From assembly GCA_002281475.1 (NCBI GenBank), contig NCGC01000005.1:1-45004 (forward strand): a stretch of DNA of 45,004 bases, in the 5' to 3' direction. Of this stretch, positions 1 through 9,746 are shown piece by piece; the stretch's first letter is position 1, and each line of letters begins with the position of its first letter. The notes under the pieces are model-generated. The model searched no databases. It worked only from the letters and a program-made list of their open reading frames with translations, and was not told the DNA's origin. This DNA is from Methylophilales bacterium 28-44-11 (GTDB lineage: Bacteria > Pseudomonadota > Gammaproteobacteria > Burkholderiales > Methylophilaceae). Both the position numbers and the translations under genes were made by a program.

Positions 1-4
1 TACG

Positions 5-526
5 CTAGTCTTCGAGTCTGCTGATCAATTGATGGACGTCCGCACTTACTTTATCGATAAAGCTCAATTTTCTAACAAGTTGAGCTGCCTGTGCAGGGTT
101 GCTTTGTATCAAGTGAGATACTTCAGACTGCATTAATTTCGCTTCACTTTTCATGGTGCTGAGTAAGTGTTCTAATGCGGTAATATTTTTCGCATGTTGC
201 GCCTCTTCCATCGCTTCGCGCCACTCCATTTGCGTCATTAAAAAATCAGCAGGCATTGCGGTATTGCTGTCTTCTAATGTTTCAACCCCTTGAAGTTGCA
301 ACAAATACCTTGCACGTGAGGTAGGGTGTTTTAACGTCTGATAGGCCTCATTTGCCAGTGTAGCGGTTTGCATGGATTGTAATCGTTCAGCGGGGCTGGC
401 CGTAACAAACTTATCTGGATGCACTTCTGATTGAATTTTACGGTAGTTCGATTGTAAGACATCCATGTCAATTTCAAACTGCACAGGCAGTCCAAACAAT
501 GCAAAAAAGTGATTCGTGCTCGACAT
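5..526 (-). CDS. hscB: Fe-S cluster co-chaperone HscB
   Basis: J-domain co-chaperone that brings IscU to the Hsp70-type chaperone HscA and stimulates its ATPase during transfer of Fe-S clusters. The 173-residue product has an N-terminal J domain with the HPD motif at residues 36-38 and a helical C-terminal half, the normal layout and length for HscB. I chose the ATG at 526, giving MSSTNHFFALFGLP, which aligns with the usual HscB start; a longer frame to 583 adds 19 residues without family resemblance. It is the last isc gene visible, 121 bases after iscA. hscA and fdx would be expected next but fall beyond the window edge. Confidence 0.93.
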   Translation of the reverse strand: MSSTNHFFALFGLPVQFEIDMDVLQSNYRKIQSEVHPDKFVTASPAERLQSMQTATLANEAYQTLKHPTSRARYLLQLQGVETLEDSNTAMPADFLMTQMEWREAMEEAQHAKNITALEHLLSTMKSEAKLMQSEVSHLIQSNPAQAAQLVRKLSFIDKVSADVHQLISRLED

Positions 527-647
527 TATAAATTGCAGATAAGCTGAGTCATATTGCACATGAATTGGGCAAATAACTTGCAATTATAAAGTTTAAAGTG
601 TGGGTGCACTGCATTTGCATCACAAAGACATCACGGGTGCAAATGAT

Positions 648-971
648 TTAAACAGTGAAAGACTCACCGCAACCGCACTCATCCTTTACGTTGGGATTGT
701 TGAACTTAAAGCCTTCGTTTAAACCTTCTTTGGTGAAATCTAATTCTGTCCCATCAATGTAGGCTAGGCTCTTAGGGTCTACAATAACTTGAACGCCAAA
801 ACTTTCAAAAGCAGTATCTTCTGCGTGCATTTCATCCACAAACTCAAGGGTGTAGGCCATACCCGAACACCCAGTGGTTTTAACGCCCAGGCGCAAGCCA
901 ATGCCTTTGCCTCGGTTGGCTAAAAACTTTTCAACCCGCTTTGCCGCTACTTCTGTCAATGTAATTGCCAT
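648..971 (-). CDS. iscA: Iron-sulfur cluster assembly protein IscA
   Basis: A-type carrier that accepts Fe-S clusters from the IscU scaffold and hands them to apo-proteins. The 107-residue protein has the three invariant cysteines of the family: Cys35 in GCSG and Cys99 and Cys101 in the C-terminal CGCG motif. The length is typical. It starts two bases after the iscU stop codon, so the two are almost certainly co-transcribed and probably translationally coupled. Within the family IscA and ErpA are similar; the position in the isc operon favours IscA. Confidence 0.95.
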   Translation of the reverse strand: MAITLTEVAAKRVEKFLANRGKGIGLRLGVKTTGCSGMAYTLEFVDEMHAEDTAFESFGVQVIVDPKSLAYIDGTELDFTKEGLNEGFKFNNPNVKDECGCGESFTV

Positions 972-973
972 GT

Positions 974-1372
974 TTATGCTGCTTCTTTAGACCCAACTTG
1001 TTTTGATTTTAAATCAGCTACGGCTGCTTTAATCGCATCTTCTGCTAGTACTGAGCAGTGAATTTTCACAGGTGGCAACGCCAATTCCTCAGCTATTGCA
1101 GAGTTCTTAATTTCTGCAGCTTGGTCTAAGGTTTTGCCTTTTAACCACTCAGTGACGAGTGAGCTAGAGGCAATGGCTGAACCACACCCATAGGTTTTAA
1201 ATTTTGCATCTTCAATAATCCCTGCATCGTTCACTTGAATTTGCAATTTCATTACGTCGCCACAAGCAGGTGCACCTACCATGCCAGTACCTACGTTTGC
1301 CGCGTCTTTGTCTAATGAACCTACGTTACGTGGGTTTTCATAGTGGTCTAAAACTTTGTCTGAATATGCCAT
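974..1372 (-). CDS. iscU: Fe-S cluster scaffold IscU
   Basis: Scaffold on which [2Fe-2S] clusters are built with sulfur from IscS. The 132-residue protein carries the cluster ligands Cys37, Asp39, Cys63 and Cys106 with His105, and the LPPVK segment (residues 99-103) recognised by HscA. An AAGGAG ribosome-binding site lies just upstream of the ATG. It is separated from iscS by 207 bases that contain a dispersed repeat but no gene, so isc transcripts probably run through this spacer. Confidence 0.97.
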   Translation of the reverse strand: MAYSDKVLDHYENPRNVGSLDKDAANVGTGMVGAPACGDVMKLQIQVNDAGIIEDAKFKTYGCGSAIASSSLVTEWLKGKTLDQAAEIKNSAIAEELALPPVKIHCSVLAEDAIKAAVADLKSKQVGSKEAA

Positions 1373-1421
1373 ACCGTTCTCCTTAAAATTAAAATGCTGC
1401 CCAACTTCTACGTTAGCTCGG

Positions 1422-1445
1422 CTTGCCGTACTACTCGTACTGTCT
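1422..1445. repeat. Dispersed intergenic repeat, copy A
   Basis: A 24-base sequence beginning CTTGCCGTACTACTCG is found here, between iscS and iscU, and again without mismatch at 30029-30052 ahead of the malic enzyme gene. The core contains GTAC-tactc-GTAC, a small inverted repeat. Flanking bases remain loosely similar (a CGCCT element and an AATTTGTTTT or ACAAATTTTG stretch follow), so the true unit is probably 60-80 bases. Its function is unknown; it resembles a REP-type element. Confidence 0.7.
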
Positions 1446-1579
1446 TCGCCTCACTGCCTTGAATTTGTTTTGCTTTTTAATTTTTTTATAAATAAATTAT
1501 TGATGCTCTTCCTATCAAATGCGAATTATTTGTTTACCTAGCTTTTTGATAACTTCGCTAGATAAAAAAGATAAGCATT

Positions 1580-2797
1580 TTAGTGGGCTGCCCATTGTAC
1601 TTTGGACAAATCCACACCATCCTTAAACATTTCCCACAAAGGCGAAAGCTCACGCAATTTGCCAATTTTATTTTTCAATAACTCAATGGTGTAATCCACA
1701 TCTGCTTGTGTAGTAAAACGACCAATTGAGAAACGAATAGAACTGTGCGCCAGTTCATCTGAACGACCCAATGCACGTAACACATAGCTGGGTTCCAAAC
1801 TAGCTGAAGTACAGGCTGATCCAGAAGAAACTGCAATGTCTTTCACTGCCATAATCAATGATTCGCCTTCAACAAAGTTAAAGCTGATGTTGAGGTTATG
1901 TGGAACACGATGATCCAAATCACCATTGATGTAGGTCTCTTCAATATCCATTAAGCCGTTCAGCAAGCGGTCACGCAACATGCGAATGCGCTCGTTTTCA
2001 GCAGCCATCTCTTCACGTGCAATTCTAAATGCTTCACCCATCCCAACAATTTGATGTGTAGCCAAAGTGCCAGAGCGCATACCACGTTCATGTCCGCCAC
2101 CATGCATTTGCGCTTCGATACGAATACGCGGTTTACGGCGAACATACAATGCACCAATGCCTTTTGGACCATACGTTTTATGTGCGCAAAAGCTCATCAA
2201 ATCGACTGGTAATGTTTCTAAATCAATCACTACTTTGCCAGTTGCTTGCGCTGCATCCACATGAAAAATAATGTTGTTTGCGCGGCAAACATTTCCGATG
2301 GCGGTGATGTCTTGAATCACACCGATTTCATTGTTTACCAACATCACAGAAGCTAACACTGTTTCTGGTCGAATGGCTGCTTTAAATTTATCTAAATCCA
2401 CCAGTCCGTTGGGTTCTGGTACCAAATAGGTGGCTTCAAAGCCTTGGCGTTCTAATTCACGCACTGCATCAATCACAGCTTTGTGCTCAGTGGCCACAGT
2501 AATGATATGTTTACCTTTACTGGCGGCGTAGAAGTTAGCTGCGCCCTTAATGGCAAGGTTATTCGATTCTGTGGCGCCAGACGTCCACACGATTTCACGC
2601 GGGTCAGCGTTAACTAGTTTTGCTACTTCTTCACGCGCATTTTCAACCGCTTTTTCTGCTGTCCATCCATAAGGATGGCTACGTGAAGCAGGGTTACCAA
2701 AATGCTCTGTAATAAACGGAATCATTTTTTCTGCAACGCGAGGATCTACTGGTGTAGTCGCTGAATAATCTAAATAAATGGGTGCTCTATCTGACAT
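1580..2797 (-). CDS. iscS: Cysteine desulfurase IscS
   Basis: PLP enzyme that removes sulfur from cysteine and passes it as persulfide to IscU and to tRNA thiolation partners. At 405 residues it matches the length of E. coli IscS. His105 and the Schiff-base Lys207 ([10 protein letters not shown]) are present, and the mobile-loop persulfide cysteine is Cys329 in [14 protein letters not shown], the signature of group I desulfurases. An AAAGAG site precedes the ATG. It follows a second desulfurase gene by 45 bases; this copy is the canonical IscS because it is the one adjacent to iscU and has the long C-terminal extension for scaffold docking. Confidence 0.96.
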   Translation of the reverse strand: MSDRAPIYLDYSATTPVDPRVAEKMIPFITEHFGNPASRSHPYGWTAEKAVENAREEVAKLVNADPREIVWTSGATESNNLAIKGAANFYAASKGKHIITVATEHKAVIDAVRELERQGFEATYLVPEPNGLVDLDKFKAAIRPETVLASVMLVNNEIGVIQDITAIGNVCRANNIIFHVDAAQATGKVVIDLETLPVDLMSFCAHKTYGPKGIGALYVRRKPRIRIEAQMHGGGHERGMRSGTLATHQIVGMGEAFRIAREEMAAENERIRMLRDRLLNGLMDIEETYINGDLDHRVPHNLNISFNFVEGESLIMAVKDIAVSSGSACTSASLEPSYVLRALGRSDELAHSSIRFSIGRFTTQADVDYTIELLKNKIGKLRELSPLWEMFKDGVDLSKVQWAAH

Positions 2798-2842
2798 TAT
2801 TTTGCTCTTTCAATCACTTAAATTTGATAAATATTCATTGGC

Positions 2843-3991
2843 CTAAGCCGCAATAGCGGTCATGGCTTTTAATCGTTGTACTTCTTGCTTTAATGCCACT
2901 AAAAAAGCATCTACTTGAGCTGCAGTATTCTGCATGTTCATACTGACTCGCACAGAGCCTCTAGCTAAATCTTCATCCACACCCATTGCTAACAATACAT
3001 GGCTTGGCTCATTGCTATCACTAGAGCAAGCAGATCCACTGGCCACTGCAAATCCGGCCTTATCAAGCGCTGTCACTAGCGTTTCGCCTTCTACATTTGG
3101 AAAAGCAAAAAAACTGGTGTTGGTTAATCGTTGGGTACTTTTGCCCCCAAAAATGGTGGCTTTTAACTGATTTAACCCGGCTTCTAATTGTGTTCGTAAG
3201 GCCAGCGTGTGTTCTTGATAAGCACTGAGGTTGTCATTGGCTATTGCACATGCGGCACCAAATCCGACAATCGCAGCGACATTCTCGGTGCCACTACGCA
3301 AGCCTTTTTCTTGTCCGCCACCTAGTAGCAATGGCTGTATATCAACTCGTTTATCTAAAATTAAGGCACCTGCACCCAATGGACCACCAATCTTATGACT
3401 GGATAAGGTCATGGCATGTACACCCAATGCAATAAAATCTACTGGTATTTTGCCTAGCGCTTGTACCGCATCGGTATGCACATACGCTTTGTGTTGCTTT
3501 GCCAGCACGCTTAGCTCTGCAACGGGTTGTAATGCGCCTGTTTCGTTATTCGCCAACATCACTGACAATAGGCCAGTTGATGAGTTTAACTTTTTGCTTA
3601 CATCATCCATCTTAAGCTGACCATTTTCATCCACGTGCATTGCATTCACCGCCCAACCACTTGTCCGCATTGCCAAGGCGGGACGGGTAACACAGGGGTG
3701 TTCAATGGCACTGATCAACAGTTGCGATGCTTCCAAGTTTGATGCGATACCACGCACTGCAAAATTATTTGCCTCGGTACCACTTGCAGTAAACACCACT
3801 TGCGATGCTTGTACACCCACTGCTTGTGCTACTTGGGTTCTGGCTTGCTCGACTGCATCACGCGTATTGCGTCCAAATACATGGCGACTGGTTGGATTGC
3901 CATGCTGTTGTGTCATGAACGGCAACATTGTCTCTAACACTTCGGGTAAAAGTGCAGTGGTGCTGTTATGATCAAAAAACACGGGTTTCAT
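2843..3991 (-). CDS. Second cysteine desulfurase, NifS/IscS-like
   Basis: A second PLP-dependent class V aminotransferase-fold desulfurase lies between iscR and iscS. The 382-residue protein keeps His98, the PLP lysine Lys200 (SSHKIGGP) and the catalytic loop Cys322 (SGSACSSDSNEPS), so it should be active. It is clearly divergent from IscS and resembles NifS-type enzymes, but no nitrogen-fixation gene is nearby. Its start codon overlaps the last base of the iscR stop, and a GAGGT site lies upstream, so it is part of the iscR transcript. It may supply sulfur under special conditions or to another acceptor; the product could be named NifS or IscS2, and I leave the symbol empty. Confidence 0.88.
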   Translation of the reverse strand: MKPVFFDHNSTTALLPEVLETMLPFMTQQHGNPTSRHVFGRNTRDAVEQARTQVAQAVGVQASQVVFTASGTEANNFAVRGIASNLEASQLLISAIEHPCVTRPALAMRTSGWAVNAMHVDENGQLKMDDVSKKLNSSTGLLSVMLANNETGALQPVAELSVLAKQHKAYVHTDAVQALGKIPVDFIALGVHAMTLSSHKIGGPLGAGALILDKRVDIQPLLLGGGQEKGLRSGTENVAAIVGFGAACAIANDNLSAYQEHTLALRTQLEAGLNQLKATIFGGKSTQRLTNTSFFAFPNVEGETLVTALDKAGFAVASGSACSSDSNEPSHVLLAMGVDEDLARGSVRVSMNMQNTAAQVDAFLVALKQEVQRLKAMTAIAA

Positions 3992-4467
3992 TATGCTGAA
4001 ATGACCTCGGCAGCAACTAATTTACGTGGCGAAAATATCACCGTATTTTCGCTCACACCATTTTTACGTTGCATTTCCACCATGTCAGCTAATGAGACAC
4101 CAGACAAATATTCTAAAATTTTGCTATTCAATGAGGTCCATAAATCATGGGTCATGCAACGCCCTTCATCATGACAGTTCTCATTGCCACCACATTGTGT
4201 TGCATCAATCAATTCATCCACTGCGGTGATGATGCTAGACACTGAAATCTCATGGTGTGGCTTTGCCAAGCGATAGCCACCACCTGGCCCACGCACACTC
4301 GTCACTAGCCCTTGACGGCGTAAGCGGCTAAATAACTGCTCTAAATATGAAAGAGAAATGCTTTGCCGTTCACTAATACCTGCCAATGTCACCGGCTTAT
4401 CAGCTTCGTATAAAGCAATATCCAGCATCGCAGTTACCGCAAATCTACCTTTAGTTGTCAATCGCAT
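3991..4467 (-). CDS. iscR: Fe-S cluster regulator IscR
   Basis: Rrf2-family transcription factor that senses Fe-S status and represses the isc operon when carrying a [2Fe-2S] cluster. The 158-residue protein has an N-terminal winged helix (about residues 1-65, with RGPGGGYRL as the wing) and the cluster ligands Cys92, Cys98, Cys104 and His107, the same spacing as in E. coli IscR. It is the first gene of the isc transcript and is preceded by a promoter overlapped by an IscR-type palindrome, implying autoregulation. The final TAA/ATG shares one base with the next gene. Confidence 0.96.
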   Translation of the reverse strand: MRLTTKGRFAVTAMLDIALYEADKPVTLAGISERQSISLSYLEQLFSRLRRQGLVTSVRGPGGGYRLAKPHHEISVSSIITAVDELIDATQCGGNENCHDEGRCMTHDLWTSLNSKILEYLSGVSLADMVEMQRKNGVSENTVIFSPRKLVAAEVISA

Positions 4468-4498
4468 AATTGTTTGTGTACCGTTTTAAACAATGTGT

Positions 4499-4531
4499 AT
4501 TTTATAATAACCTACTATTTTAGTCAATTAT
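4499..4531 (-). promoter_or_regulatory. iscR promoter with IscR type-1-like site
   Basis: On the minus strand a -35 element TTGACT (4522-4527) and a -10 element TAAAAT (4499-4504) are spaced by 17 bases upstream of iscR. A 25-base partial palindrome at 4507-4531, reading ATAATTGACT-aaaat-AGTAGGTTAT, covers the -35 element and spacer. It agrees with the known type 1 IscR consensus at nearly every position. This predicts repression of the operon by cluster-bound IscR. Confidence 0.82.
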
Positions 4532-4583
4532 TAACATGGTTAGTTCCATGCATATTCAATTGGAGGATTAAACGGTCGAATTC

Positions 4584-5327
4584 TTAAGAGGCGTCTGGCT
4601 TTTTGGAGGCAAAAGCTTGCCCAACCTCTGACTCAGATTGTGTGTCGTTCAGTTTGGCAATTTCAGCTTTGAGTGCGGTCAACTCGATATCTTGCTTGCT
4701 AGCGTGGTCGAGTAAACTATGGATAGCTTTGGTGATAGGGTCGTTTTCATCATTGCCCACGGCGTAAGCACTAAAGCCAATTTTTTGCGCTGTATCGTCG
4801 CGTTTTTTTTGTTTCTCTTCTTCCAAAATGCGCGCAGGAATACCCACTGCGGTTGCATTATCTGGTACATCTTTAACCACCACAGCGTTGGAACCAATTT
4901 TAGCGTTTTTGCCAATCGTGATCGGGCCTAATACTTTTGCACCTGCACCAATCACTACGCCCGTTTCCAACGTGGGATGGCGTTTACCTTTATTCCAAGA
5001 AGTGCCGCCTAATGTCACCCCATGATAAAGCGTACAATCGTCACCAATCACTGCGGTCTCACCAATCACAACACCCATGCCGTGATCGATAAACACGCGA
5101 CGTCCAATCGTGGCGCCTGGATGAATTTCGATACCAGTTAGCCAACGCCCTATATGCGAAAACATCCGACCCAGCCAAAAAAAACGTTGGTTCCATAACC
5201 AATGACTAAAGCGATGCATAATTAAGGCATGCACGCCAGGGTAGGTAGTTAAAATCTCAAAGTGTGTACGAGCTGCGGGGTCACGGTCAAATACAATCGA
5301 GATATCTTCTTTTAAATACTTGAACAT
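4584..5327 (-). CDS. cysE: Serine O-acetyltransferase CysE
   Basis: Transfers acetyl from acetyl-CoA to L-serine, the first step of cysteine synthesis. The 247-residue protein has an N-terminal helical region and a left-handed beta-helix of hexapeptide repeats (about residues 65-165), with the DHG motif at 81-83 and YHGVTLGG at 101-108 that carry the catalytic and acetyl-CoA binding residues. It belongs to the short CysE/EpsC-like form; the tail after residue 170 is polar and lysine/glutamate rich. Its position just ahead of iscR, with its own 3' gap of 116 bases, ties cysteine supply to the desulfurases downstream, although iscR has its own promoter. Confidence 0.95.
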   Translation of the reverse strand: MFKYLKEDISIVFDRDPAARTHFEILTTYPGVHALIMHRFSHWLWNQRFFWLGRMFSHIGRWLTGIEIHPGATIGRRVFIDHGMGVVIGETAVIGDDCTLYHGVTLGGTSWNKGKRHPTLETGVVIGAGAKVLGPITIGKNAKIGSNAVVVKDVPDNATAVGIPARILEEEKQKKRDDTAQKIGFSAYAVGNDENDPITKAIHSLLDHASKQDIELTALKAEIAKLNDTQSESEVGQAFASKKPDAS

Positions 5328-5403
5328 AGGAACCGTGTAAAAATCAAAGCATTATTATGCCATAAAATAATAGTTGAATAAATTAGTAGGTTATACCAAA
5401 ACG

Positions 5404-6144
5404 CTAATATTTTTGATGTTTCTTGGGGGTGACGCTAAGGGTCAAAATACCCCGCAGTAAATTGACTTCTTCTTTTTCTAAGCGGGTGCGCCCATATAAA
5501 CGACGAATACGCTCGAACAGTTTTTTGGGTGCACGTGGGTTGATGTAGCCGATGTGCTCCAATACTTCCCGCATGTGCTCGTAAAATCGTTCTAAATCTT
5601 CTTGTGAGGCGAGTTCGGCTGGCTTTTCTTGGTAATGTAATTCACCCGATGTAATCGCCATCCGCAGTTCATAACACATAATCTGTACCGCTTGCGCAAG
5701 ATTCAGTGAGGTGTACTCTGGATTCGCCGGAATGGTTGCCAATAGGTGGCAACGATCTGCCTCCTCATTCGATAGTCCGCTCATTTCTGTGCCAAACACT
5801 AACGCAACTTCATGATGGGCCGCCATATTTGTTACGTCAGCTGCAGCTTCTCTCACTGTAAACACTTGTTGCGATAGTGAGCGTTGCTTACCGCTGACCC
5901 CAATTACCAACTGGCAATCCGCAATGGCTTCCTCTAGGGTTTGTGTGACGACTGCGGTGTCGAGTACATCCCCAGCATTCACTGCCAAAGCATTGGCCTC
6001 ACTGTTAGGAAAAAGTTTAGGACGTACTAAATAAAGTCGGCTCAAGCCCATGGTTTTCATGGCGCGAGCAGTCGAGCCAATATTGCCAGGATGGCTGGTT
6101 TGACAAAGGACAATACGAATGCGGTTAAATATAGCTTGAGTCAT
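5404..6144 (-). CDS. trmJ: tRNA Cm32/Um32 methyltransferase TrmJ
   Basis: SPOUT-class enzyme that 2'-O-methylates position 32 in the anticodon loop of tRNA using S-adenosylmethionine. The N-terminal domain shows the SPOUT motifs (RIVLCQTSHPGNIGSTARAM near the start, VALVFGTEMSGLSNEE in the middle, YTSLNLAQAVQIMCYE at the knot), followed by a C-terminal helical extension. I chose the ATG at 6144 (MTQAIFNRIRIVL, 246 residues); a longer frame to 6207 adds residues encoded by the intergenic repeats described nearby. The suhB-trmJ-isc neighbourhood is the same as in E. coli, here with cysE inserted. Confidence 0.92.
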   Translation of the reverse strand: MTQAIFNRIRIVLCQTSHPGNIGSTARAMKTMGLSRLYLVRPKLFPNSEANALAVNAGDVLDTAVVTQTLEEAIADCQLVIGVSGKQRSLSQQVFTVREAAADVTNMAAHHEVALVFGTEMSGLSNEEADRCHLLATIPANPEYTSLNLAQAVQIMCYELRMAITSGELHYQEKPAELASQEDLERFYEHMREVLEHIGYINPRAPKKLFERIRRLYGRTRLEKEEVNLLRGILTLSVTPKKHQKY

Positions 6145-6187
6145 AAGATGTTTAAAAATATAGGTATTAGCGATGTGAGCATAGGCA

Positions 6188-6240
6188 TAACTTGGTCTTG
6201 GGTCCAATCTTGTACCTTGGACCTTAACTTGGTCTTTGGA
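6188..6240. repeat. Degenerate heptamer repeats between trmJ and suhB
   Basis: On the minus strand this spacer reads as an iteration of variants of GTCCAAG (GTCCAAA, GACCAAG, GTCCAAG, GTACAAG and related forms). TAACTTGGTCTT occurs twice, at 6188-6199 and 6225-6236, and GGTCCAA (6201-6207) faces TTGGACC (6217-6223) as an inverted pair. It lies in the divergent promoter region of trmJ and suhB. No function is known to me. Confidence 0.5.
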
Positions 6241-6264
6241 CTACGTGGCCTTAAATGCTAAAAT
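6236..6264 (+). promoter_or_regulatory. Candidate suhB promoter
   Basis: TTGGAC at 6236-6241 and TAAAAT at 6259-6264 are separated by 17 bases, a good sigma-70 match. The predicted start site near 6271 would give a leader of about 30 bases before the suhB ATG. The -35 element sits at the edge of the heptamer-repeat tract. Confidence 0.55.
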
Positions 6265-6300
6265 GTTATTTTACAGTACATCACGCAAAGACAATCAATA

Positions 6301-7113
6301 ATGCATCCCATATTAAATGTTGCAACCAAAGCGGCTCGTGAAGCAGGCAAAATTATTAACCGCGCCTCTCAAGATGTCGGATCACTCAAAATTCAAACCA
6401 AAGACTATAACGATTTTGTCAGTGAGGTAGACCGCGCTGCCGAAGATGCAATTATCAGCATATTAAAAGAGGCATATCCAACGCATGGTTTTTTAGGTGA
6501 AGAAACTGGTACCAGCAATGCTGAGGCAGATAATATTTGGATTATTGATCCATTAGATGGCACCACCAATTTCTTACATAACTTTCCCTGTTACTGCGTC
6601 TCAATTGCCTTACAAGAAAAAGGTGTGCTGACACAAGCCGTTATCTATGACCCTGTACATAACGATTTATTTACAGCCACCAGAGGCCGTGGTGCGTTTT
6701 TGAATGATAAACGTATTCGGGTCACTAGCCGCAGTAAGTTACAAGATGCGTTAATTTCTACTGGATTTCCGTTTAAAGACTTTAGTTATTTAGACACCTA
6801 CCTTGATATTTTTAAAGACATGGCAAAAAAAACCTCAGGTTTACGTCGCCCAGGTTCAGCCGCATTGGATTTGGCTTATGTGGCTGCTGGGTATTCTGAT
6901 GGCTTTTTTGAGATTAACTTATCGCCATGGGATATTGCTGCTGGTGCATTGTTAGTGCAAGAGGCGGGTGGAATTGTTGGCGACTTTGAGGGCAACGAAA
7001 GCTGGCTAAAAACAGGCAATATTGTGGCGGGTAATCCAAAAGTATTTGGACAAATGCTACAAGTGATTGCTCCACACTTAACAGAGCGCATTAAAACACC
7101 AAAGCTTGAGTAG
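6301..7113 (+). CDS. suhB: Inositol monophosphatase family protein SuhB
   Basis: Mg-dependent phosphatase of the inositol monophosphatase fold, which in E. coli also acts in rRNA transcription antitermination and ribosome assembly. The 270-residue protein has the metal-site motifs GEETG (residues 66-70), DPLDGTTNF (83-91) and a C-terminal WDIAAG, all intact. It is transcribed away from trmJ, keeping the ancestral suhB/trmJ adjacency, and its last bases overlap the proposed mutS start. Confidence 0.93.
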   Translation: MHPILNVATKAAREAGKIINRASQDVGSLKIQTKDYNDFVSEVDRAAEDAIISILKEAYPTHGFLGEETGTSNAEADNIWIIDPLDGTTNFLHNFPCYCVSIALQEKGVLTQAVIYDPVHNDLFTATRGRGAFLNDKRIRVTSRSKLQDALISTGFPFKDFSYLDTYLDIFKDMAKKTSGLRRPGSAALDLAYVAAGYSDGFFEINLSPWDIAAGALLVQEAGGIVGDFEGNESWLKTGNIVAGNPKVFGQMLQVIAPHLTERIKTPKLE

Positions 7114-9709
7114 CAAGTATCTTGTGTCTAACGCCCCTGAAACACTAGAGCAAACACAAGCGCTCGCTCAATACACCCCCATGATGCGCCAATATTTGGC
7201 GCTTAAAGCGCAACATCCCGATATGTTGCTGTTTTATCGTATGGGGGATTTTTACGAGCTTTTTTTTGATGATGCAGAAAAAGCTTCTCGTCTTTTAGGT
7301 ATTACACTTACACGTCGTGGCAGTAGCAACGGTGAGCCCATTAAAATGGCAGGTGTACCATACCATGCAGCAGAGCAATATTTGGCTAAGTTGGCCAAAA
7401 TGGGCGAGGCTGTGGCCATATGCGAACAAGTAGGCGACCCCGCCACCAGCAAAGGTCCTGTCGCGCGTGAAGTGGCGCGCATTCTTACGCCTGGTACATT
7501 GACTGATGCCGCGCTGTTAGATGAAACACGTGATAATCCATTGCTGAGTCTTTGTGCAGGGGAGGGCGTGATTGGCTTATCCAGATTAAATTTAACTTCA
7601 GGCGAATTTGTGCTGAGTGAAATCGCAGTTGGGCATTTAGCGCAAGAGCTCGAGCGTATTCATCCTGCTGAAATTGTGTGTGACGAAACATTTCAACATC
7701 CCGCCTTATCGAGTTTTAAAGTAGCTAAAAAACGCTTAGCACCTTGGCAATTTGATTTGGATGCAGCCACGACAACTTTAACCAAGCAACTCAATACCTT
7801 AGATTTAGCTGGCTTTGGTTGCCAGAACATGCCAAGTGCAATTGCAGCCGCTGGTGCCTTGTTGGACTATGTACGACATACCCAAAGAACTGCATTGCCT
7901 CATATTACTGCGGTGTCCGTGGAACAGACCAGTCAATATATTCAGTTGGATGCTTCAACGAGACGCAATCTAGAAATTGACATGACCATTCGTGGTGAAG
8001 CCTCACCCACCTTGTATTCATTACTCAATACCACGCAAACTGCGATGGGCGCGCGCTTATTGCGACATTGGTTGCATCATCCGTTACGCGCACATCAGCC
8101 AGTGCAAATGCGGCATCAAGCTGTGGCAGAACTTATTCAACATCAACACTGGGATACATTACAGCACCTGTTGAAATCTGTGGGGGATATTGAGCGTATT
8201 ACCTCACGCGTGGCGTTAAAAACAGCACGTCCGCGTGACTTGTCAGGGTTGCGCGAAAGCCTGTTACAGTTACCGCAACTTCAGCTTCAGTTGTTGCAAG
8301 CACAGTCATCGTTGTTGCAAACGCTGGGTAGCAGTTTGCAAGCGCCTAAAGATGTGGTTGCATTGCTCACAAAAGCCATACGCAATGAGCCCTCGGTAGT
8401 ATTGCGTGAAGGCGGCGTAATTGCAGATGGTTATGACGCAGACTTAGATGAATTACGTAGCATTCAAACCAATCATGGTGATTTTTTATTGCAGTTTGAA
8501 GCCGCAGAAAAAGCACGGTCTGGCTTACAAAATCTAAAAGTAGAATTTAATAGTGTGCATGGTTTTTACATAGAAATTAGCCGAGCACAGGCTGACAATG
8601 CACCAGCCGAATATCGTCGACGTCAAACCTTAAAAAATGTAGAGCGCTTTATTACGCCTGAATTAAAGGCGTTTGAAGACAAAGTGCTGAGTGCCAATGA
8701 TCGCGCGTTAGCACGCGAAAAAATGCTGTACGAGCAAGTTTTGGACGGTTTAGCACCGTTTGTCCGCGAACTCCACATGAATGCTGGTGCCGTAGCGAGT
8801 TTAGATGTGCTCTGTTGTTTTGCCGAGCGAGCGCAGTCTTTACATTATGTGCAGCCACAGTTTATGCAAGAGGCTGAGTTAAGTATTGAGGCGGGGCGAC
8901 ACCCAGTGGTGGAGAGTATCAGTCAACCCTATGTATCGAATGATGTGGTGTTAAATCCTTATCGCCAATTGTTGTTGATTACTGGGCCAAATATGGGTGG
9001 TAAATCCACCTTTATGCGCCAAACCGCTTTGATTGTGCTGATGGCATATTGTGGATGTTTTGTGCCCGCTAGTATTGCAAAAATTGGCGAGGTAGACCGT
9101 ATCTTTACGCGTATTGGCGCCTCAGACGATTTAGCCGGTGGACGCTCTACCTTTATGGTGGAGATGACAGAAACTGCCAATATTTTGCACAATGCCACAG
9201 ATAAAAGTTTGGTGTTGCTCGATGAAATTGGTCGTGGCACCAGCACTTTTGATGGCCTAAGTTTGGCGTGGGCAGTAGCCAAACAATTATTAGAGAAAAA
9301 TAAGTCCCTTACATTGTTTGCGACGCATTATTTTGAACTGACCCGAATTGTGGATGAAGCTAAACACGCAGCCAATGTACATTTAGATGCGGTTGAACAT
9401 GGTCAAGGCATAGTGTTTTTACATAAAGTAGAAGAGGGCGCAGCCAACCAAAGTTATGGCATTCAAGTGGCGCAATTGGCTGGCATTCCCAAAATAGTGG
9501 TGCAAATGGCTAAGCGAAAACTTACACAGTTAGAAAATAATCAAATTGCACAAAACACGCATCAGCACGATATGTTTACCAGCGTTGAGGAACCTATGCC
9601 GGTTGTGTTGCATCCAATTGTATCAACAATTGAAGCCCTGCAACCGGATGACCTGACTCCTAAGCAAGCGTTAGAATTACTCTATCAACTTAAAAAATCA
9701 TTACATTAA
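7106..9709 (+). CDS. mutS: DNA mismatch repair protein MutS
   Basis: Recognises base mismatches and small loops and starts mismatch repair with MutL. Domains follow the usual order: mismatch-binding domain with the [11 protein letters not shown] motif (the Phe wedge and Glu) near residue 45, connector, lever and clamp, then the ABC-type ATPase with Walker [10 protein letters not shown] near residue 627 and Walker [15 protein letters not shown]. The first in-frame start is TTG at 7106, overlapping suhB by eight bases; GTG at 7124 is a good alternative giving 861 residues. No ribosome-binding site decides between them. Confidence 0.96.
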   Translation: MSSKYLVSNAPETLEQTQALAQYTPMMRQYLALKAQHPDMLLFYRMGDFYELFFDDAEKASRLLGITLTRRGSSNGEPIKMAGVPYHAAEQYLAKLAKMGEAVAICEQVGDPATSKGPVAREVARILTPGTLTDAALLDETRDNPLLSLCAGEGVIGLSRLNLTSGEFVLSEIAVGHLAQELERIHPAEIVCDETFQHPALSSFKVAKKRLAPWQFDLDAATTTLTKQLNTLDLAGFGCQNMPSAIAAAGALLDYVRHTQRTALPHITAVSVEQTSQYIQLDASTRRNLEIDMTIRGEASPTLYSLLNTTQTAMGARLLRHWLHHPLRAHQPVQMRHQAVAELIQHQHWDTLQHLLKSVGDIERITSRVALKTARPRDLSGLRESLLQLPQLQLQLLQAQSSLLQTLGSSLQAPKDVVALLTKAIRNEPSVVLREGGVIADGYDADLDELRSIQTNHGDFLLQFEAAEKARSGLQNLKVEFNSVHGFYIEISRAQADNAPAEYRRRQTLKNVERFITPELKAFEDKVLSANDRALAREKMLYEQVLDGLAPFVRELHMNAGAVASLDVLCCFAERAQSLHYVQPQFMQEAELSIEAGRHPVVESISQPYVSNDVVLNPYRQLLLITGPNMGGKSTFMRQTALIVLMAYCGCFVPASIAKIGEVDRIFTRIGASDDLAGGRSTFMVEMTETANILHNATDKSLVLLDEIGRGTSTFDGLSLAWAVAKQLLEKNKSLTLFATHYFELTRIVDEAKHAANVHLDAVEHGQGIVFLHKVEEGAANQSYGIQVAQLAGIPKIVVQMAKRKLTQLENNQIAQNTHQHDMFTSVEEPMPVVLHPIVSTIEALQPDDLTPKQALELLYQLKKSLH

Positions 9710-9746
9710 AAAACGTCACACTTACTCAGCCATATAAAGGATTGCC

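Noticed and set aside
1356..1541. A 61-residue plus-strand frame between iscU and iscS
   Set aside because: It runs through the dispersed repeat and opposes the isc transcript; nothing supports translation.
2843..3991. Nitrogen-fixation nifS
   Set aside because: The protein is NifS-like, but no nif gene lies near and it is built into the isc operon.
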